Positions 26,116 to 35,212 of a DNA stretch of 64,000 bases are shown in pieces. Made by a program: the position numbers and the translations under genes. Below the pieces are notes generated by a model. It searched no databases and was not told where the DNA came from. It saw only the letters and a list, made by a program, of their open reading frames with translations. The DNA is from Candidatus Nitrotoga sp. AM1P (GTDB lineage: Bacteria; Pseudomonadota; Gammaproteobacteria; Burkholderiales; Gallionellaceae), in contig NZ_AP019547.1 of NCBI RefSeq assembly GCF_013168275.1, positions 1,736,001 to 1,800,000 on the forward strand, in the 5' to 3' direction. Position 1 is the first letter of the stretch. Each line of letters begins with the position of its first letter.

Positions 26116-27549
26116 CTAATTCGGAATGTTGGCAGCGATGTATGCCTTAAGCTTTTCCAAATCTGCGTCCATCACCTCGACACGTTGTGGTAATTTTTCG
26201 ATAGATTCTAATCCGGTAGGCCGTTCTGGATTGCGTCCGAGTGCCTCGATGATGGTGTCTTCAAACTTGGCGGGCAACGCGGTTTCCAAGCAGATTAGCG
26301 GCAAGCTGGGACGGCGTTGTTCGAGGCCGACTTTGATCCCATCTGCGGTATGGGTATCGACCATTACGTCGTAGTCTTGCCATAGTTCGCGGATGATTTT
26401 AAGGCGGTCGAGGTGCGTGCTTTTTCCGGAAGCGAAACCAAATTTAGACAGCTCATGCCAATAGGGCGTGCCCTTGATATCGAACGCGCCCCCTGCATCA
26501 ATGCTGCTCCAGAATTCGCGCACCTTGGCTGCATCGCGTCCAACCAGATCAAATATAAAGCGTTCGAAGTTGGATGCTTTGGAGATATCCATCGACGGAC
26601 TGCTGGTGTGATAGGTGTGATCCGTCGCGCGCGGGCGATAGACGCCGGTTCTAAAGAACTCATCCAATACATCATTTTCGTTAGTGGCAAGAATAAGCTG
26701 GCCGATGGGCAAGCCCATCATGCGCGCAATGTGACCCGCGCAGATGTTACCGAAATTGCCGGAGGGCACCGAAAAGGCTACTTTCTCATCGTTGGATTGT
26801 GTCGCGGCAAAGTAGCCCTTGAAATAATAGACGATCTGCGCCGACACGCGTGCCCAGTTGATCGAATTAACCGTGCCGATTTTATATTTAGCCTTGAAGG
26901 CGTGATCATTGGATACTGCCTTGACCAAGTCCTGCGCTTCGTCAAACACGCCACGGATGGCGATGTTGAAGATGTTTGGATCTTGCAGTGAATACATTTG
27001 CGCACGCTGGAAAGCGGACATTTTGCCGTGCGGCGACAACATGAACACGCGGATGCCGCGCTTGCCGCGCATGGCGTATTCCGCCGCTGAACCGGTGTCA
27101 CCGGAGGTGGCGCCGAGAATATTAAGTTCTTCGCGCTGTTTATCCAGCACGTACTCGAACAGGTTACCCAGCAATTGCATCGCCATGTCCTTGAACGACA
27201 AGGTTGGGCCGTTGGATAATTCTAAAATATGCATTCCCGATTCCAGCGTACGCAGTGGGGCAATTTGCTGAGTGTCGGAATCAGCGCGAGCGTTGTGATA
27301 GTTGGCAGAGGTATAAGTCTTGCTAACGATTACCTTGAGGTCGGCTGCAGGAATATCCGTTGCAAATTTGGACAGTACGGCATAAGCGAGATCAGCGTAA
27401 GGCAGATTGCGCCAGTTATTCAGATCGGTTCGCGTTATTTGTGGGTATTCTTCCGGCAGGTACAGGCCGCCATCGGGCGCGAGTCCACCGAGCAGGATTT
27501 CGGTGAAATTTTTAGCGGGTGAATTGCCACGTGTAGAGATGTATTTCAT
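26116..27549 (-). CDS. thrC: Threonine synthase
   Basis: 477 aa PLP enzyme converting O-phosphohomoserine to threonine. It starts MKYISTRGNSPAKNFTEIL; the PLP lysine is in GPTLSFKDMAMQLLG, and the phosphate/PLP-binding loop is ILGATSGDTGSAAEYA. The length matches the long (yeast/E. coli-like) class. It lies directly downstream of hom on the same strand, as in many betaproteobacteria. Confidence 0.95.
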   Translation of the reverse strand: MKYISTRGNSPAKNFTEILLGGLAPDGGLYLPEEYPQITRTDLNNWRNLPYADLAYAVLSKFATDIPAADLKVIVSKTYTSANYHNARADSDTQQIAPLRTLESGMHILELSNGPTLSFKDMAMQLLGNLFEYVLDKQREELNILGATSGDTGSAAEYAMRGKRGIRVFMLSPHGKMSAFQRAQMYSLQDPNIFNIAIRGVFDEAQDLVKAVSNDHAFKAKYKIGTVNSINWARVSAQIVYYFKGYFAATQSNDEKVAFSVPSGNFGNICAGHIARMMGLPIGQLILATNENDVLDEFFRTGVYRPRATDHTYHTSSPSMDISKASNFERFIFDLVGRDAAKVREFWSSIDAGGAFDIKGTPYWHELSKFGFASGKSTHLDRLKIIRELWQDYDVMVDTHTADGIKVGLEQRRPSLPLICLETALPAKFEDTIIEALGRNPERPTGLESIEKLPQRVEVMDADLEKLKAYIAANIPN

Positions 27550-27646
27550 TGTTTTGCTCGCTTCGCTTTTAATCCCTATTCTTTTTACAGGAGAAAGAAG
27601 TAAGGAATAAGTTTTAACAAGTGTTTCTCCGTAGAGAGGGAATGCC

Positions 27647-28960
27647 TTATTTGCCCAATTCTTCCATGCGGATGCGCGTCACTTTACCCACTACCACTGA
27701 TAGTTTTTCAAGCCGGGCAATAGCTGCATTGACGCGTTTTTCGAGGGTCAAATGGGTAAGCAGAATCAAATCCGTCTCGTCTTCACCCTCACCGGGTTCT
27801 TTCTGAATCAAGGCATCAATCGAAATCTTCTCATCAGCCAGCACGCGTGTGATATCGGCCAGCACACCAGGTTCATCATGCACCCGCAGGCGCAGGTAGA
27901 AACAGGTCTGCACCTCAGCTATTGGCAGAATGGGCAGGTCGACCAATTGATCCGGCTGGAATGCCAAATGCGGCACACGATGTTCCGGGTCGGCAGTGTG
28001 CATACGCGTTACATCAACCAGATCGGCAATCACTGCACTGGCCGTTGGTTCGGCACCCGCACCCTTGCCGTAATACAACGTCGCACCGACTGCGTCGCCC
28101 TGCACTACCACCGCATTCATCGCACCTTCCACATTGGCGATCAGTCGTTTGGCGGGAATCAAGGTGGGATGTACGCGTAACTCAACACCTGCCATCGTAC
28201 GCTTGGTAATTCCGAGCAGTTTGATGCGGTAGCCGAGTTGTTCAGCGTACTTTATGTCCTTTGCATTAAGCTGGGAAATACCCTCAATATAAACCTTGTC
28301 GAATTGCATCGGAATACCGAACGCAATCGCAGAAAGTATGGTGATCTTGTGCGCTGCATCCACCCCTTCGATGTCGAAGGTCGGATCGGCCTCCGCGTAA
28401 CCCAAACGCTGCGCCTCTTTCAACACGGTATCAAAACTTAGCCCCTTATTACGCATCTCGGATAGGATAAAGTTGGTCGTTCCATTAATAATCCCGGCAA
28501 TCCACTCAATGCGATTGGCGCTCAGGCCCTCGCGTACCGCTTTGATAATCGGCACACCGCCCGCCACTGCCGCTTCGAATGCAACCATCACACCCTGCTT
28601 TTGTGCCTCAGCAAATATTTCGTTGCCATGCATGGCCAGTAGAGCCTTGTTTGCAGTGACTACATGCTTTCCATTCGCAATGGCCTTAAGCACCAATTCT
28701 TTAGCCACACCGCAACCGCCGATTAGCTCAATAACGATATCCACTTCCGGGTCGCTCACCACAGCGAAGGCATCGTTAACTACACGACAGGCGCCCTGTG
28801 TAATTTCATTGGCACGCGCTACATCTTTTTCCGCTACTGCGACAATGCGTATGGGACGACCCGCGCGGCGGGAAATTTCTTCAGCATTGCGTGACAACAC
28901 AGTAAATGTACCCGCACCTACGGTGCCCATACCCAGTAGACCTACGTTCATTGGCTTCAT
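27647..28960 (-). CDS. hom: Homoserine dehydrogenase
   Basis: 437 aa. The N-terminal NAD(P)-binding fold is VGLLGMGTVGAGTF; the central catalytic domain has VTANKALLAMHG, GGVPIIKAVREGL and INGTTNFILSEM. A C-terminal ACT domain (about 355-430, FYLRLRVHDEPGVLADITRVL) is the site of threonine feedback inhibition. It precedes thrC, with alaA upstream, all on the minus strand. Confidence 0.95.
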   Translation of the reverse strand: MKPMNVGLLGMGTVGAGTFTVLSRNAEEISRRAGRPIRIVAVAEKDVARANEITQGACRVVNDAFAVVSDPEVDIVIELIGGCGVAKELVLKAIANGKHVVTANKALLAMHGNEIFAEAQKQGVMVAFEAAVAGGVPIIKAVREGLSANRIEWIAGIINGTTNFILSEMRNKGLSFDTVLKEAQRLGYAEADPTFDIEGVDAAHKITILSAIAFGIPMQFDKVYIEGISQLNAKDIKYAEQLGYRIKLLGITKRTMAGVELRVHPTLIPAKRLIANVEGAMNAVVVQGDAVGATLYYGKGAGAEPTASAVIADLVDVTRMHTADPEHRVPHLAFQPDQLVDLPILPIAEVQTCFYLRLRVHDEPGVLADITRVLADEKISIDALIQKEPGEGEDETDLILLTHLTLEKRVNAAIARLEKLSVVVGKVTRIRMEELGK

Positions 28961-28994
28961 TATTTTTTACTCCAAAATTCAATTCGTTTATTCA

Positions 28995-29046
28995 TCCCCT
29001 CTCGGCCTCCCCTGAGAGTAGGGGAATTGGGAAGGGTTAGGGCACG
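28995..29046. repeat. Pyrimidine/purine-rich hairpin, REP-like
   Basis: CCCCTCTC...cctccc...tGAGAGtaGGGG with a following GAAGGGTTAGGG lies between alaA and hom. Sequences of this look (CCCTCTCC...GGAGAGGGTTAGGG) occur as dispersed intergenic repeats in proteobacteria. Only this copy is in the window. Confidence 0.4.
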
Positions 29047-29060
29047 TTTAGATCGCCTTT

Positions 29061-30299
29061 TTATTTCTTCCCAAAACGTTTGCGGTAATACTCCAGAAAA
29101 CGCGCAATTCGGCCAATCGCTTCGACTAAATCGTCCGCATTAGGCAGGAACACCACGCGGAAGTGGTCAGGATTCGGCCAGTTAAACCCCGTACCCTGAA
29201 CAACTAACACCTTCTCCGTTTCCAGCAGTTCAAGGATAAATTTCTGATCGTCATTGATTGGGTACATCCTGGAATCCAGGCGTGGAAACATGTATAGCGC
29301 GGCTTTCGGCTTGACACATGTAACACCCGGAATAGCGGTAAGCAATTGGTAAGCAAGATCCCGTTGCTTGCACAACCGTCCGGAAGGCGCGACCAGATCA
29401 TTGATGCTCTGATAACCTCCCAACGCAGTCTGGATGGCAAATTGCCCGGGCACGTTTGAACATAACCGCATCGAAGCGAGAATGCCCAGGCCATCAATAT
29501 AGTCCTGCGCGTGCTTCTTTCTGCCCGACACAATCATCCAGCCGGCACGATAGCCACAAGCGCGATAATTTTTGGACAAACCGTTAAACGTAACGAACAG
29601 TACATCATCCGCCAACGAAGCAATAGAGGTATGGCTCACGCCGTCATAGAGCACCTTGTCATAAATTTCGTCGGCGAACACAATGAGTCTGTTTTTGCGT
29701 GCGATTTCGATAATTTCTTGCAGCAACGAATCCGGGTATATCGTACCAGTAGGATTATTCGGGTTGATCAGCACGATAGCGCGTGTGTTGGATGTGATTT
29801 TGCTGCTGATGTCAGCCACGTCCGGTAACCAGTCAGCCTGCTCGTCGCATAAATAGTGGCGCGGCGTGCCGCCCGCCAGGGTAACCGCCGCTGTCCATAG
29901 CGGATAATCCGGTGCTGGTACCAGTACTTCATCGCCCGTATTCAACAGTCCCTGCATGGACATCACAATTAATTCGGATGCGCCATTACCAATAAAAATA
30001 TCCTCCAACCCTACCCCGGCGATATTCTTTTGCTGAGCGTAGTGCATGATGGCTTTGCGCGCGGCAAACAATCCCTTTGAATCAGAATAACCGGAAGAGT
30101 TAGGCAGGTTATGTATTACGTCTTGCTGAATTTCTTCCGGTGCTTCGAAGCCAAATGACGCCAAATTGCCAATATTCAGTTTTATAATACGATGGCCGTC
30201 TTCTTCCATCTGCTTGGCGCGCGCCATCACGGGGCCGCGAATGTCGTAGCAGACGCTGGCCAGTTTGGTGGATTTCAATATAAGGGGCACAATTTCCAT
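29061..30299 (-). CDS. alaA: AlaA-type pyridoxal-phosphate aminotransferase
   Basis: 412 aa fold-type I aminotransferase. The N-terminal block KSTKLASVCYDIRGPVMAR and IIKLNIGN then FGFEAPEEIQQDVI are characteristic of AlaA (glutamate-pyruvate transaminase). LINPNNPTG, FADEIYDKVLYD and FNGLSKNYRACGYRAGW (Schiff-base lysine) mark the active site. I chose ATG 30299; a TTG at 30323 would add eight non-conserved residues. It probably makes alanine from pyruvate and feeds the amino-acid block with hom and thrC. Confidence 0.87.
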   Translation of the reverse strand: MEIVPLILKSTKLASVCYDIRGPVMARAKQMEEDGHRIIKLNIGNLASFGFEAPEEIQQDVIHNLPNSSGYSDSKGLFAARKAIMHYAQQKNIAGVGLEDIFIGNGASELIVMSMQGLLNTGDEVLVPAPDYPLWTAAVTLAGGTPRHYLCDEQADWLPDVADISSKITSNTRAIVLINPNNPTGTIYPDSLLQEIIEIARKNRLIVFADEIYDKVLYDGVSHTSIASLADDVLFVTFNGLSKNYRACGYRAGWMIVSGRKKHAQDYIDGLGILASMRLCSNVPGQFAIQTALGGYQSINDLVAPSGRLCKQRDLAYQLLTAIPGVTCVKPKAALYMFPRLDSRMYPINDDQKFILELLETEKVLVVQGTGFNWPNPDHFRVVFLPNADDLVEAIGRIARFLEYYRKRFGKK

Positions 30300-30490
30300 A
30301 TCTGTGCTGTCCGGATGTTTCAATGGGTTCTCTCAATCTGTTGCTTCAAAATTGTGACATCAATCCACTGGGTGGTAGAATTTGATACGAACGAAAAACG
30401 TCATAAATACACTTATAGCCCTTGCAATTACTGACTACAAAGGGTGTGATTCTAACCGAGCGCGCTTGGGTCAGCAAATGGAGAACTCTC

Positions 30491-30859
30491 GTGAAACTGC
30501 ATCTCAACACCCGCACAGACCAAAATATTTTCACTGCCCACGGTGCTGGCTATGTCACGGTCAGCGGCCAGTGCTTTGAGCATTCCATAGTGGTTACGCC
30601 GGAACAGGTATTCAGCGATTGGCAGCCGCAAAATTTCGATGCATTAAATGAATCGCACTTTGTTTATCTTCTAGCCATGAAGCCAGAAATTGTGCTGCTC
30701 GGAACTGGTGCGCAGCAGCGTTTTCCGCATCCACGCCTATATCAGCAATTGACTGCGGCCGGCATCGGCGTGGAAAGCATGGACACCCCCGCCGCTTGCC
30801 GCACTTACAATATACTTATGGGAGAAGACCGCAAAGTGGTTGCCGCCATCTTGTTATAA
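30491..30859 (+). CDS. Mth938-like domain protein (DUF498)
   Basis: 122 aa starting at GTG 30491 (KLHLNTRTDQNIFTAHG). The frame is open upstream to 30422, but that part is not conserved. IVVTPEQVFSDW, PEIVLLGTGAQQRFP and GIGVESMDTPAACRTYNILMGEDRKV are the family core. The fold is found in bacterial proteins and in human AAMDC and NDUFAF3; the biochemical role is unknown. It is divergent from alaA. Confidence 0.85.
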   Translation: MKLHLNTRTDQNIFTAHGAGYVTVSGQCFEHSIVVTPEQVFSDWQPQNFDALNESHFVYLLAMKPEIVLLGTGAQQRFPHPRLYQQLTAAGIGVESMDTPAACRTYNILMGEDRKVVAAILL

Positions 30860-31193
30860 CCTGTTATGAGTTATAAATAGTAAGCCGCATCACACAAAAT
30901 CCCACCCTTCAAGTTAGCACTTTCCACCACTTGAATTACAACTTGCCCATTTTCCGCTGCGCATCCCGTTTGGTCACCTTAATTTCATCCGGCATTAAAA
31001 ATATTCAAAAAATATGAATTTTTTAGCCAAAATAAGCAATTTGCTTATTCGCTTTTTATAGTTGTTATCTTAGGATTCGATTCTGACCACCTTATTTTTT
31101 GGCGCATTTTTAATGTTATAAAAAGTAAAGCAGACGCTTGGTTTTAGTCGTTGCCAGGCGACGTTTATTAGTATATTCAGCGGAGGATATATC
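30860..31193. other. Promoter region of the PAN-domain gene
   Basis: 334 bases, AT-rich. The left part shows no gene. It contains the 29-bp palindromic element at 31029-31057 and the RBS GGAGG 7-8 bases before the start at 31194. Confidence 0.5.
31029..31057 (+). promoter_or_regulatory. Palindromic element, copy 1
   Basis: The perfect 19-base dyad AATAAGCAA-T-TTGCTTATT (31031-31049) is followed by CGCTTTTT. An identical 29-base stretch occurs at 48476-48504. Both copies lie 136-161 bases before a gene for a protein with an extracellular-type domain, in the same orientation. It could be a regulator site or a weak terminator; the T-run allows either. Confidence 0.55.
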
Positions 31194-31727
31194 ATGCGGG
31201 CCTACCTTCTTGTTGTAGCCGCGATGCTGGTGTTTTCCGTATCAGCACAAGCTGTCGATGGATTCAATTTGCCCGGTTCCGATTATGCCAATTTCAACGC
31301 ACATTCGGCATTTGTCTGTAGAAACTCATGCGGGGGCGATCCTCGATGTCAGGCTTGGACTTGGGTCAAGCCGGGAATCCAGGGGCCAAGTGGACATTGC
31401 TGGCTCAAGGACCGAGTTCCCACTCTGGTTAAGGACAATTGCTGCAACTCCGGCTCAGGCGAACACATTTCAAAGCGCGATCTGAAGGCAGAAGATAATA
31501 CCAATCGTCCGGGATCAGACTATAACAATTTCTGGATCGACTCATGGCAGACCTGCGAGACTACATGCATGAACGATCAAATGTGTGCGGCTTGGACTTA
31601 TGTGCGGCGGGGAATTCAGGGGCCACGTGGCCGTTGTTGGTTGAAGGCGGGTGTTCCCTTTCCGGTGAGTGACCGGAACACGATCTCCGGCGTGAAGTTT
31701 CGGTTTAGATCCGTTCGTATCGATTAA
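31194..31727 (+). CDS. Secreted protein with two PAN/Apple domains
   Basis: 177 aa. The signal peptide is cleaved after AQA (residue 20). Two PAN_4-type repeats share GSDYxNF, CxxxC, CxAWTxVxxGIQGPxGxCWLK and VP. Unit 1 has cysteines 42, 46, 52, 69, 83/84; unit 2 has 121, 125, 131 and 148 but lacks the CC pair. PAN domains bind proteins or sugars outside the cell. It is followed by a P-like domain gene and has the palindromic element upstream. No enzymatic motif is present. Confidence 0.88.
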   Translation: MRAYLLVVAAMLVFSVSAQAVDGFNLPGSDYANFNAHSAFVCRNSCGGDPRCQAWTWVKPGIQGPSGHCWLKDRVPTLVKDNCCNSGSGEHISKRDLKAEDNTNRPGSDYNNFWIDSWQTCETTCMNDQMCAAWTYVRRGIQGPRGRCWLKAGVPFPVSDRNTISGVKFRFRSVRID

Positions 31728-31802
31728 CTCAGTGCTTAATAATCCACTCACTTTATAAATTCAATCTACTTAACAATTTTTTTAATTCTTGATGTTATTT
31801 AA

Positions 31803-32120
31803 ATGGAGGTAAAAAATTATGCAAAGGAACAGCAATCAATCTCTGGTTTCATTCCCATAAACGTCGGGGCCGGCAAAAGTAATCTGGATGCCGCCTTGTG
31901 GTGGCCTGAATCAGCAGCGCAGACTCACAACGATATCGACGTACATCTGATTGATCCATCGGGTATTGAGCGGGCCAAAGGCTACTCAGGCGTCAGTGTC
32001 TTCGAGCGAACTGGTGTGAGCGGTGCTCTGCAAACGGGAACCTGGGTGATCCGAATCAGAGGGTACAATGTTCCAACGGGGTCTCAAACAGTGTATTGGG
32101 CAACCCACGTTCGCAATTAA
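31803..32120 (+). CDS. Orphan P-like/pre-peptidase C-terminal domain
   Basis: 105 aa without signal peptide. The sequence NLDAALWWPESAAQTHNDID then VHLIDPSG, RTGVSGALQTGTWVIRIRGY and GSQTVYWATHV resembles the C-terminal beta-sandwich found after subtilisin-type proteases. No protease domain is present. A good RBS (GGAGG, 31805-31809) sits inside the first codons and points to ATG 31819 in another frame, which stops after 13 codons, so a frameshift near the start is possible and the gene may be a fragment. Confidence 0.6.
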   Translation: MEVKNYAKEQQSISGFIPINVGAGKSNLDAALWWPESAAQTHNDIDVHLIDPSGIERAKGYSGVSVFERTGVSGALQTGTWVIRIRGYNVPTGSQTVYWATHVRN

Positions 32121-32125
32121 TTGCG

Positions 32126-32616
32126 ATGCTGACAGGGGTACGACGAGCTTTTGTTACAGTCATTCTGGCAGCTTATTTTGGAATCGGCTGTAAGCCATTC
32201 GCAAATACAAGCGAGTCTGGCAAGACGAGCGACCAGCGACCTACATCGGAGGTACCAGTGGCTCCCGGGCCGTATGAAAAAAAGCCATGTCGCAAAATGG
32301 AAAGCTGAAACCTTTGCAAGTTTTTGCAGACAAATCCTTCTATCGGGAAAGGCCGGAACCAGAGGAAGCTCTTATCGGTATGTTTCAACTGGCCCATGTT
32401 CGAGAGGGGCCAAATACACGCGACATGCCATTCAGGCTGGTTGTTGGTGCAGATAAACTAAAGGTATACGTGGCTGGTCTTGACGTTGAAACCCTTAGGC
32501 CATATGTCGGCCATGAGGTCGAGGTTGTCGGCAAACGAATCGATCAGCGCATAGAAGGTTATGGAATCGAAATCTGGATCGCGACTATTGAAAATACGGT
32601 TCTAGAATCGAAATAA
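32126..32616 (+). pseudogene. Putative lipoprotein split by a -1 frameshift at an A7 tract
   Basis: ATG 32126, 5 bases after the previous stop, starts a signal-like segment (AFVTVILAAYFGIGCKPF) and a Ser/Pro-rich linker; this frame stops at 32308. The second frame (to 32616) encodes an OB-fold-like domain: LIGMFQLAHVREGPNTRDMP, FRLVVGADKLKVYVAGLD and HEVEVVGKRIDQR. They meet at GAA-AAA-AAG (A7 at 32277-32283). A -1 slip on A-AAA-AAG fuses them exactly. It may be programmed frameshifting, a homopolymer sequencing error or real decay. An independent start at ATG 32287 lacks an RBS. Confidence 0.6.
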
Positions 32617-32741
32617 ATACCTGGTGCTGTTCGACTTCTGCTGGAGTATCAGCTATCGTATACTTTTACCTTTAAAGAAAAAATATAAAGCGTATGAATA
32701 ATTAGCCATCTGGTTGATGGCTATAACCTAAGGAGATCATC

Positions 32742-33206
32742 ATGAAAGGCAATAAAGACATCATTCAGTTTCTCAATCGCCAACTGAAACACGAGCTGAC
32801 TGCCGTTAATCAGTATTTTCTTCATGCACGCATGTACAAGAACTGGGGTTTCAATAGCTTGGGCAAGCACGAATATGAGGAATCCATCGAGGAAATGAAG
32901 CACGCTGATCTGCTGATAGAGCGCGTTTTGTTTCTGGAAGGTCTGCCTAATTTGCAGGAACTTGGCAAGCTGATGATCGGCGAGAAAGCCGAGGAGTGCG
33001 TGGCCTCTGATCTCAAGCTAGAATTGGGCGCACGCGAAAATCTGGTCGCTGGGATGACCGCTTGCGAAGGTGCTAACGATTATGTTTCTCGTGAAATTTT
33101 TAAAAAAATTCTGGAAGACACCGAACAACACATTGATTGGCTGGAAACCCAGTTGGACGTGATGCAGAAAGTCGGCATCCAGAATTGGCTACAAAGCCAG
33201 ATGTAG
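32742..33206 (+). CDS. bfr: Bacterioferritin
   Basis: 154 aa iron-storage protein that forms a 24-mer. Ferroxidase ligands are visible: E18, E51, H54, and C-terminal E127/H130 (EDTEQHIDW). The haem-ligating Met52 is present (EEMKHADLL), so it is a haem-binding Bfr. It starts at ATG 32742, with AAGGAG 7 bases upstream. A single copy is seen; an iron-regulated promoter was not recognised. Confidence 0.94.
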   Translation: MKGNKDIIQFLNRQLKHELTAVNQYFLHARMYKNWGFNSLGKHEYEESIEEMKHADLLIERVLFLEGLPNLQELGKLMIGEKAEECVASDLKLELGARENLVAGMTACEGANDYVSREIFKKILEDTEQHIDWLETQLDVMQKVGIQNWLQSQM

Positions 33207-33265
33207 ATCGTTCTGAGTTGGGGGCTTAATTCCACGCCTGTTTACATCAGAAAGGGGCGTTCTTC

Positions 33266-33523
33266 ATGAGTTTTTCTTGCGTTGAGCTTGTGCAGACCGC
33301 TCCTATCACTTGCGCGATTCAGCTATTTGTGGATCGTGGTTGGATCCATCTCATCGTGGGGCAATCCCCTCGCTCGATTTTCCTTCCTCACACTCGCTCA
33401 ACGGTCATCTGTCATATTAATCTTGAGTTTTTCAATCAAATTTGTGGTCATACTTTGATACAAAATGTGACCTTTGTGTTGCTATTAAAATTTCTAAAGT
33501 GTCGGGCTATTTATAACTTATGA
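33266..33523 (+). CDS. Possible small protein, unrecognised
   Basis: 85 codons opening with MSFSCVELVQTAPITCAIQL, preceded by a good RBS-like AAAGGGG 8 bases before ATG. It has mixed hydrophobic segments and no family I recognise. It lies in the 500-base gap between bfr and the DUF4139 gene (33207-33706), which otherwise holds only AT-rich promoter-like sequence. It may be spurious. Confidence 0.22.
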   Translation: MSFSCVELVQTAPITCAIQLFVDRGWIHLIVGQSPRSIFLPHTRSTVICHINLEFFNQICGHTLIQNVTFVLLLKFLKCRAIYNL

Positions 33524-33706
33524 GTAAAATTAAAGATACCAAGTATCAATTTGTATAAGCGGTAAATCACCTCAACATTCGGGTACGCTAAGTGTGGAAT
33601 ACAGAACACCGTTTGGAACATTCTTTAAAGAAATACGCTATATCAAGCCACCGTAAGATGGCGTACTTCAAATTTTGAATTTGCGGACTATATAAGGAGA
33701 AGCTAA

Positions 33707-35149
33707 ATGCCCAAGGTATCAATTGCAAACATGATTGTAGCGAGCTCCCTGTTAACATCTCTAAATGGAGTTGCTGCTCCTCGGGATGAGAAAGTCACAA
33801 CAGTGTCAGATCAAAAGGAAGTAGCTGTGACGATTTACAACGACAACCTGGCTTTAATTAAAGATGCGCGCAGGGTAAAACTGGATCGTGATTTCAATAA
33901 CCTGGCCTGGCGCGAAGTCTCCGCTCAAATGCAGCCCGAGACGGCACTACTGCGTAATCTTACCAATCCCGGTGGATTCCGTTTGCAGGAGCAAAATTTC
34001 GATTTTGATTTGTTGACGCCGCAAAAACTGCTGGAAAAATATCTCAACAAAGAGGTGACAGTAATTCAAACCAACCCAGCCACCGGTACGGAAATCAGAG
34101 AAACAGCCACAGTACTTGCAACCAATGGGGGTACCGTACTCAAATTTGCCGATCGTATAGAGACCGGCGTCCCTGGTCGCCTGGCATTTTCCGGTGTTCC
34201 GGAGAACTTACGCGATAAACCTACTCTGGTTGTCTCACTTATCAACCCGATGGCGGGCGAACAAAATCTTGAGCTTTCCTATTTGACTGCCGGGCTATCA
34301 TGGCGCGCCGATTATGTAGCTGAATTAAATGAACGTGATGATCGCCTTGATCTCAATGGCTGGGTTACGCTGACCAATCAAAGTGGGGCAGCGTATCCGA
34401 ATGCCAAGCTGCAACTGGTGGCCGGCGATCTGAACCGGGTTCGTCAACCGCAATCCATTCCGCGCAACATGATGGCTATGGCGTCGAAAATGGCGGATGC
34501 GGAGGAAATGAAAGAAGAATCCCTGTTTGAATATCATCTCTATACGCTGCAACGCACTACGACATTAATGGAGAATCAGACCAAACAGGTGGCGCTGATG
34601 TCTGCATCCAGCGTACCCATAAATAAAGAGTTTTTGTTGGCAGGCGCGAATTACTATTACTCTGGACAGTATGGAGACATTGGTCAGAAGCTTAAAGTGG
34701 GGGTGTTTGTAGAATTTCAAAACAAGGGCGATGGCTTAGGGATTCCGCTCCCCAAGGGGGTAATCCGGGTTTACAAAAAAGATGCTCAGCGCAATGCCCA
34801 ATTTGTAGGTGAAGATCAAATTAATCACACACCTAAAAATGAGTCTATTCGCCTGAAATTGGGAGAGGCATTTGATGTAACGGCCGACAAGAAGCAGACA
34901 GATTTTCAGAAATTGGCCGGAACGGGGCGTTCTAGTAACATCTTCGAAAGTGCCTACGAGATCGTATTGAAAAATGCCAAGAACGAGGCAGTCACCGTGG
35001 TGGTAAGAGAACCCATGCCTGGTGACTGGACGATGATATCCGAATCTCAACCACACACCAAGGTGACATCCGGCACCGCAGAATGGAAAGTAGCGGTACC
35101 CGCTGACGGCAAGGCCACATTGACTTACCGGGTGCGTGTCAAATATTGA
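33707..35149 (+). CDS. DUF4139 domain-containing exported protein
   Basis: 480 aa. An N-terminal signal-like segment (VASSLLTSLNGVAA, cleavage near residue 24) is followed by a beta-rich body: VTIYNDNLALIKDARRVKL, LSYLTAGLSWRADYVAELN, LDLNGWVTLTNQSGAAYPNA and LQLVAGDLNRV are the DUF4139 core. The end (VREPMPGDWTMISESQ and KATLTYRVRVKY) is the usual C-terminus. Function is unknown. RBS AAGGAG. It is convergent with clpB, with a 12-bp inverted repeat between them. Confidence 0.85.
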   Translation: MPKVSIANMIVASSLLTSLNGVAAPRDEKVTTVSDQKEVAVTIYNDNLALIKDARRVKLDRDFNNLAWREVSAQMQPETALLRNLTNPGGFRLQEQNFDFDLLTPQKLLEKYLNKEVTVIQTNPATGTEIRETATVLATNGGTVLKFADRIETGVPGRLAFSGVPENLRDKPTLVVSLINPMAGEQNLELSYLTAGLSWRADYVAELNERDDRLDLNGWVTLTNQSGAAYPNAKLQLVAGDLNRVRQPQSIPRNMMAMASKMADAEEMKEESLFEYHLYTLQRTTTLMENQTKQVALMSASSVPINKEFLLAGANYYYSGQYGDIGQKLKVGVFVEFQNKGDGLGIPLPKGVIRVYKKDAQRNAQFVGEDQINHTPKNESIRLKLGEAFDVTADKKQTDFQKLAGTGRSSNIFESAYEIVLKNAKNEAVTVVVREPMPGDWTMISESQPHTKVTSGTAEWKVAVPADGKATLTYRVRVKY

Positions 35150-35156
35150 TATTGAA

Positions 35157-35191
35157 AAGTGAACTAGTCTCAGATTGAAACTAGTTCACTT
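35157..35191. terminator. Bidirectional terminator-like hairpin
   Basis: AAGTGAACTAGT-ctcagattgaa-ACTAGTTCACTT is a perfect 12-bp inverted repeat with an 11-base loop, midway between the converging DUF4139 and clpB genes. Short A/T runs follow on both sides. Confidence 0.75.
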
Positions 35192-35212
35192 CAACGGCAT
35201 TTTTATATGATC

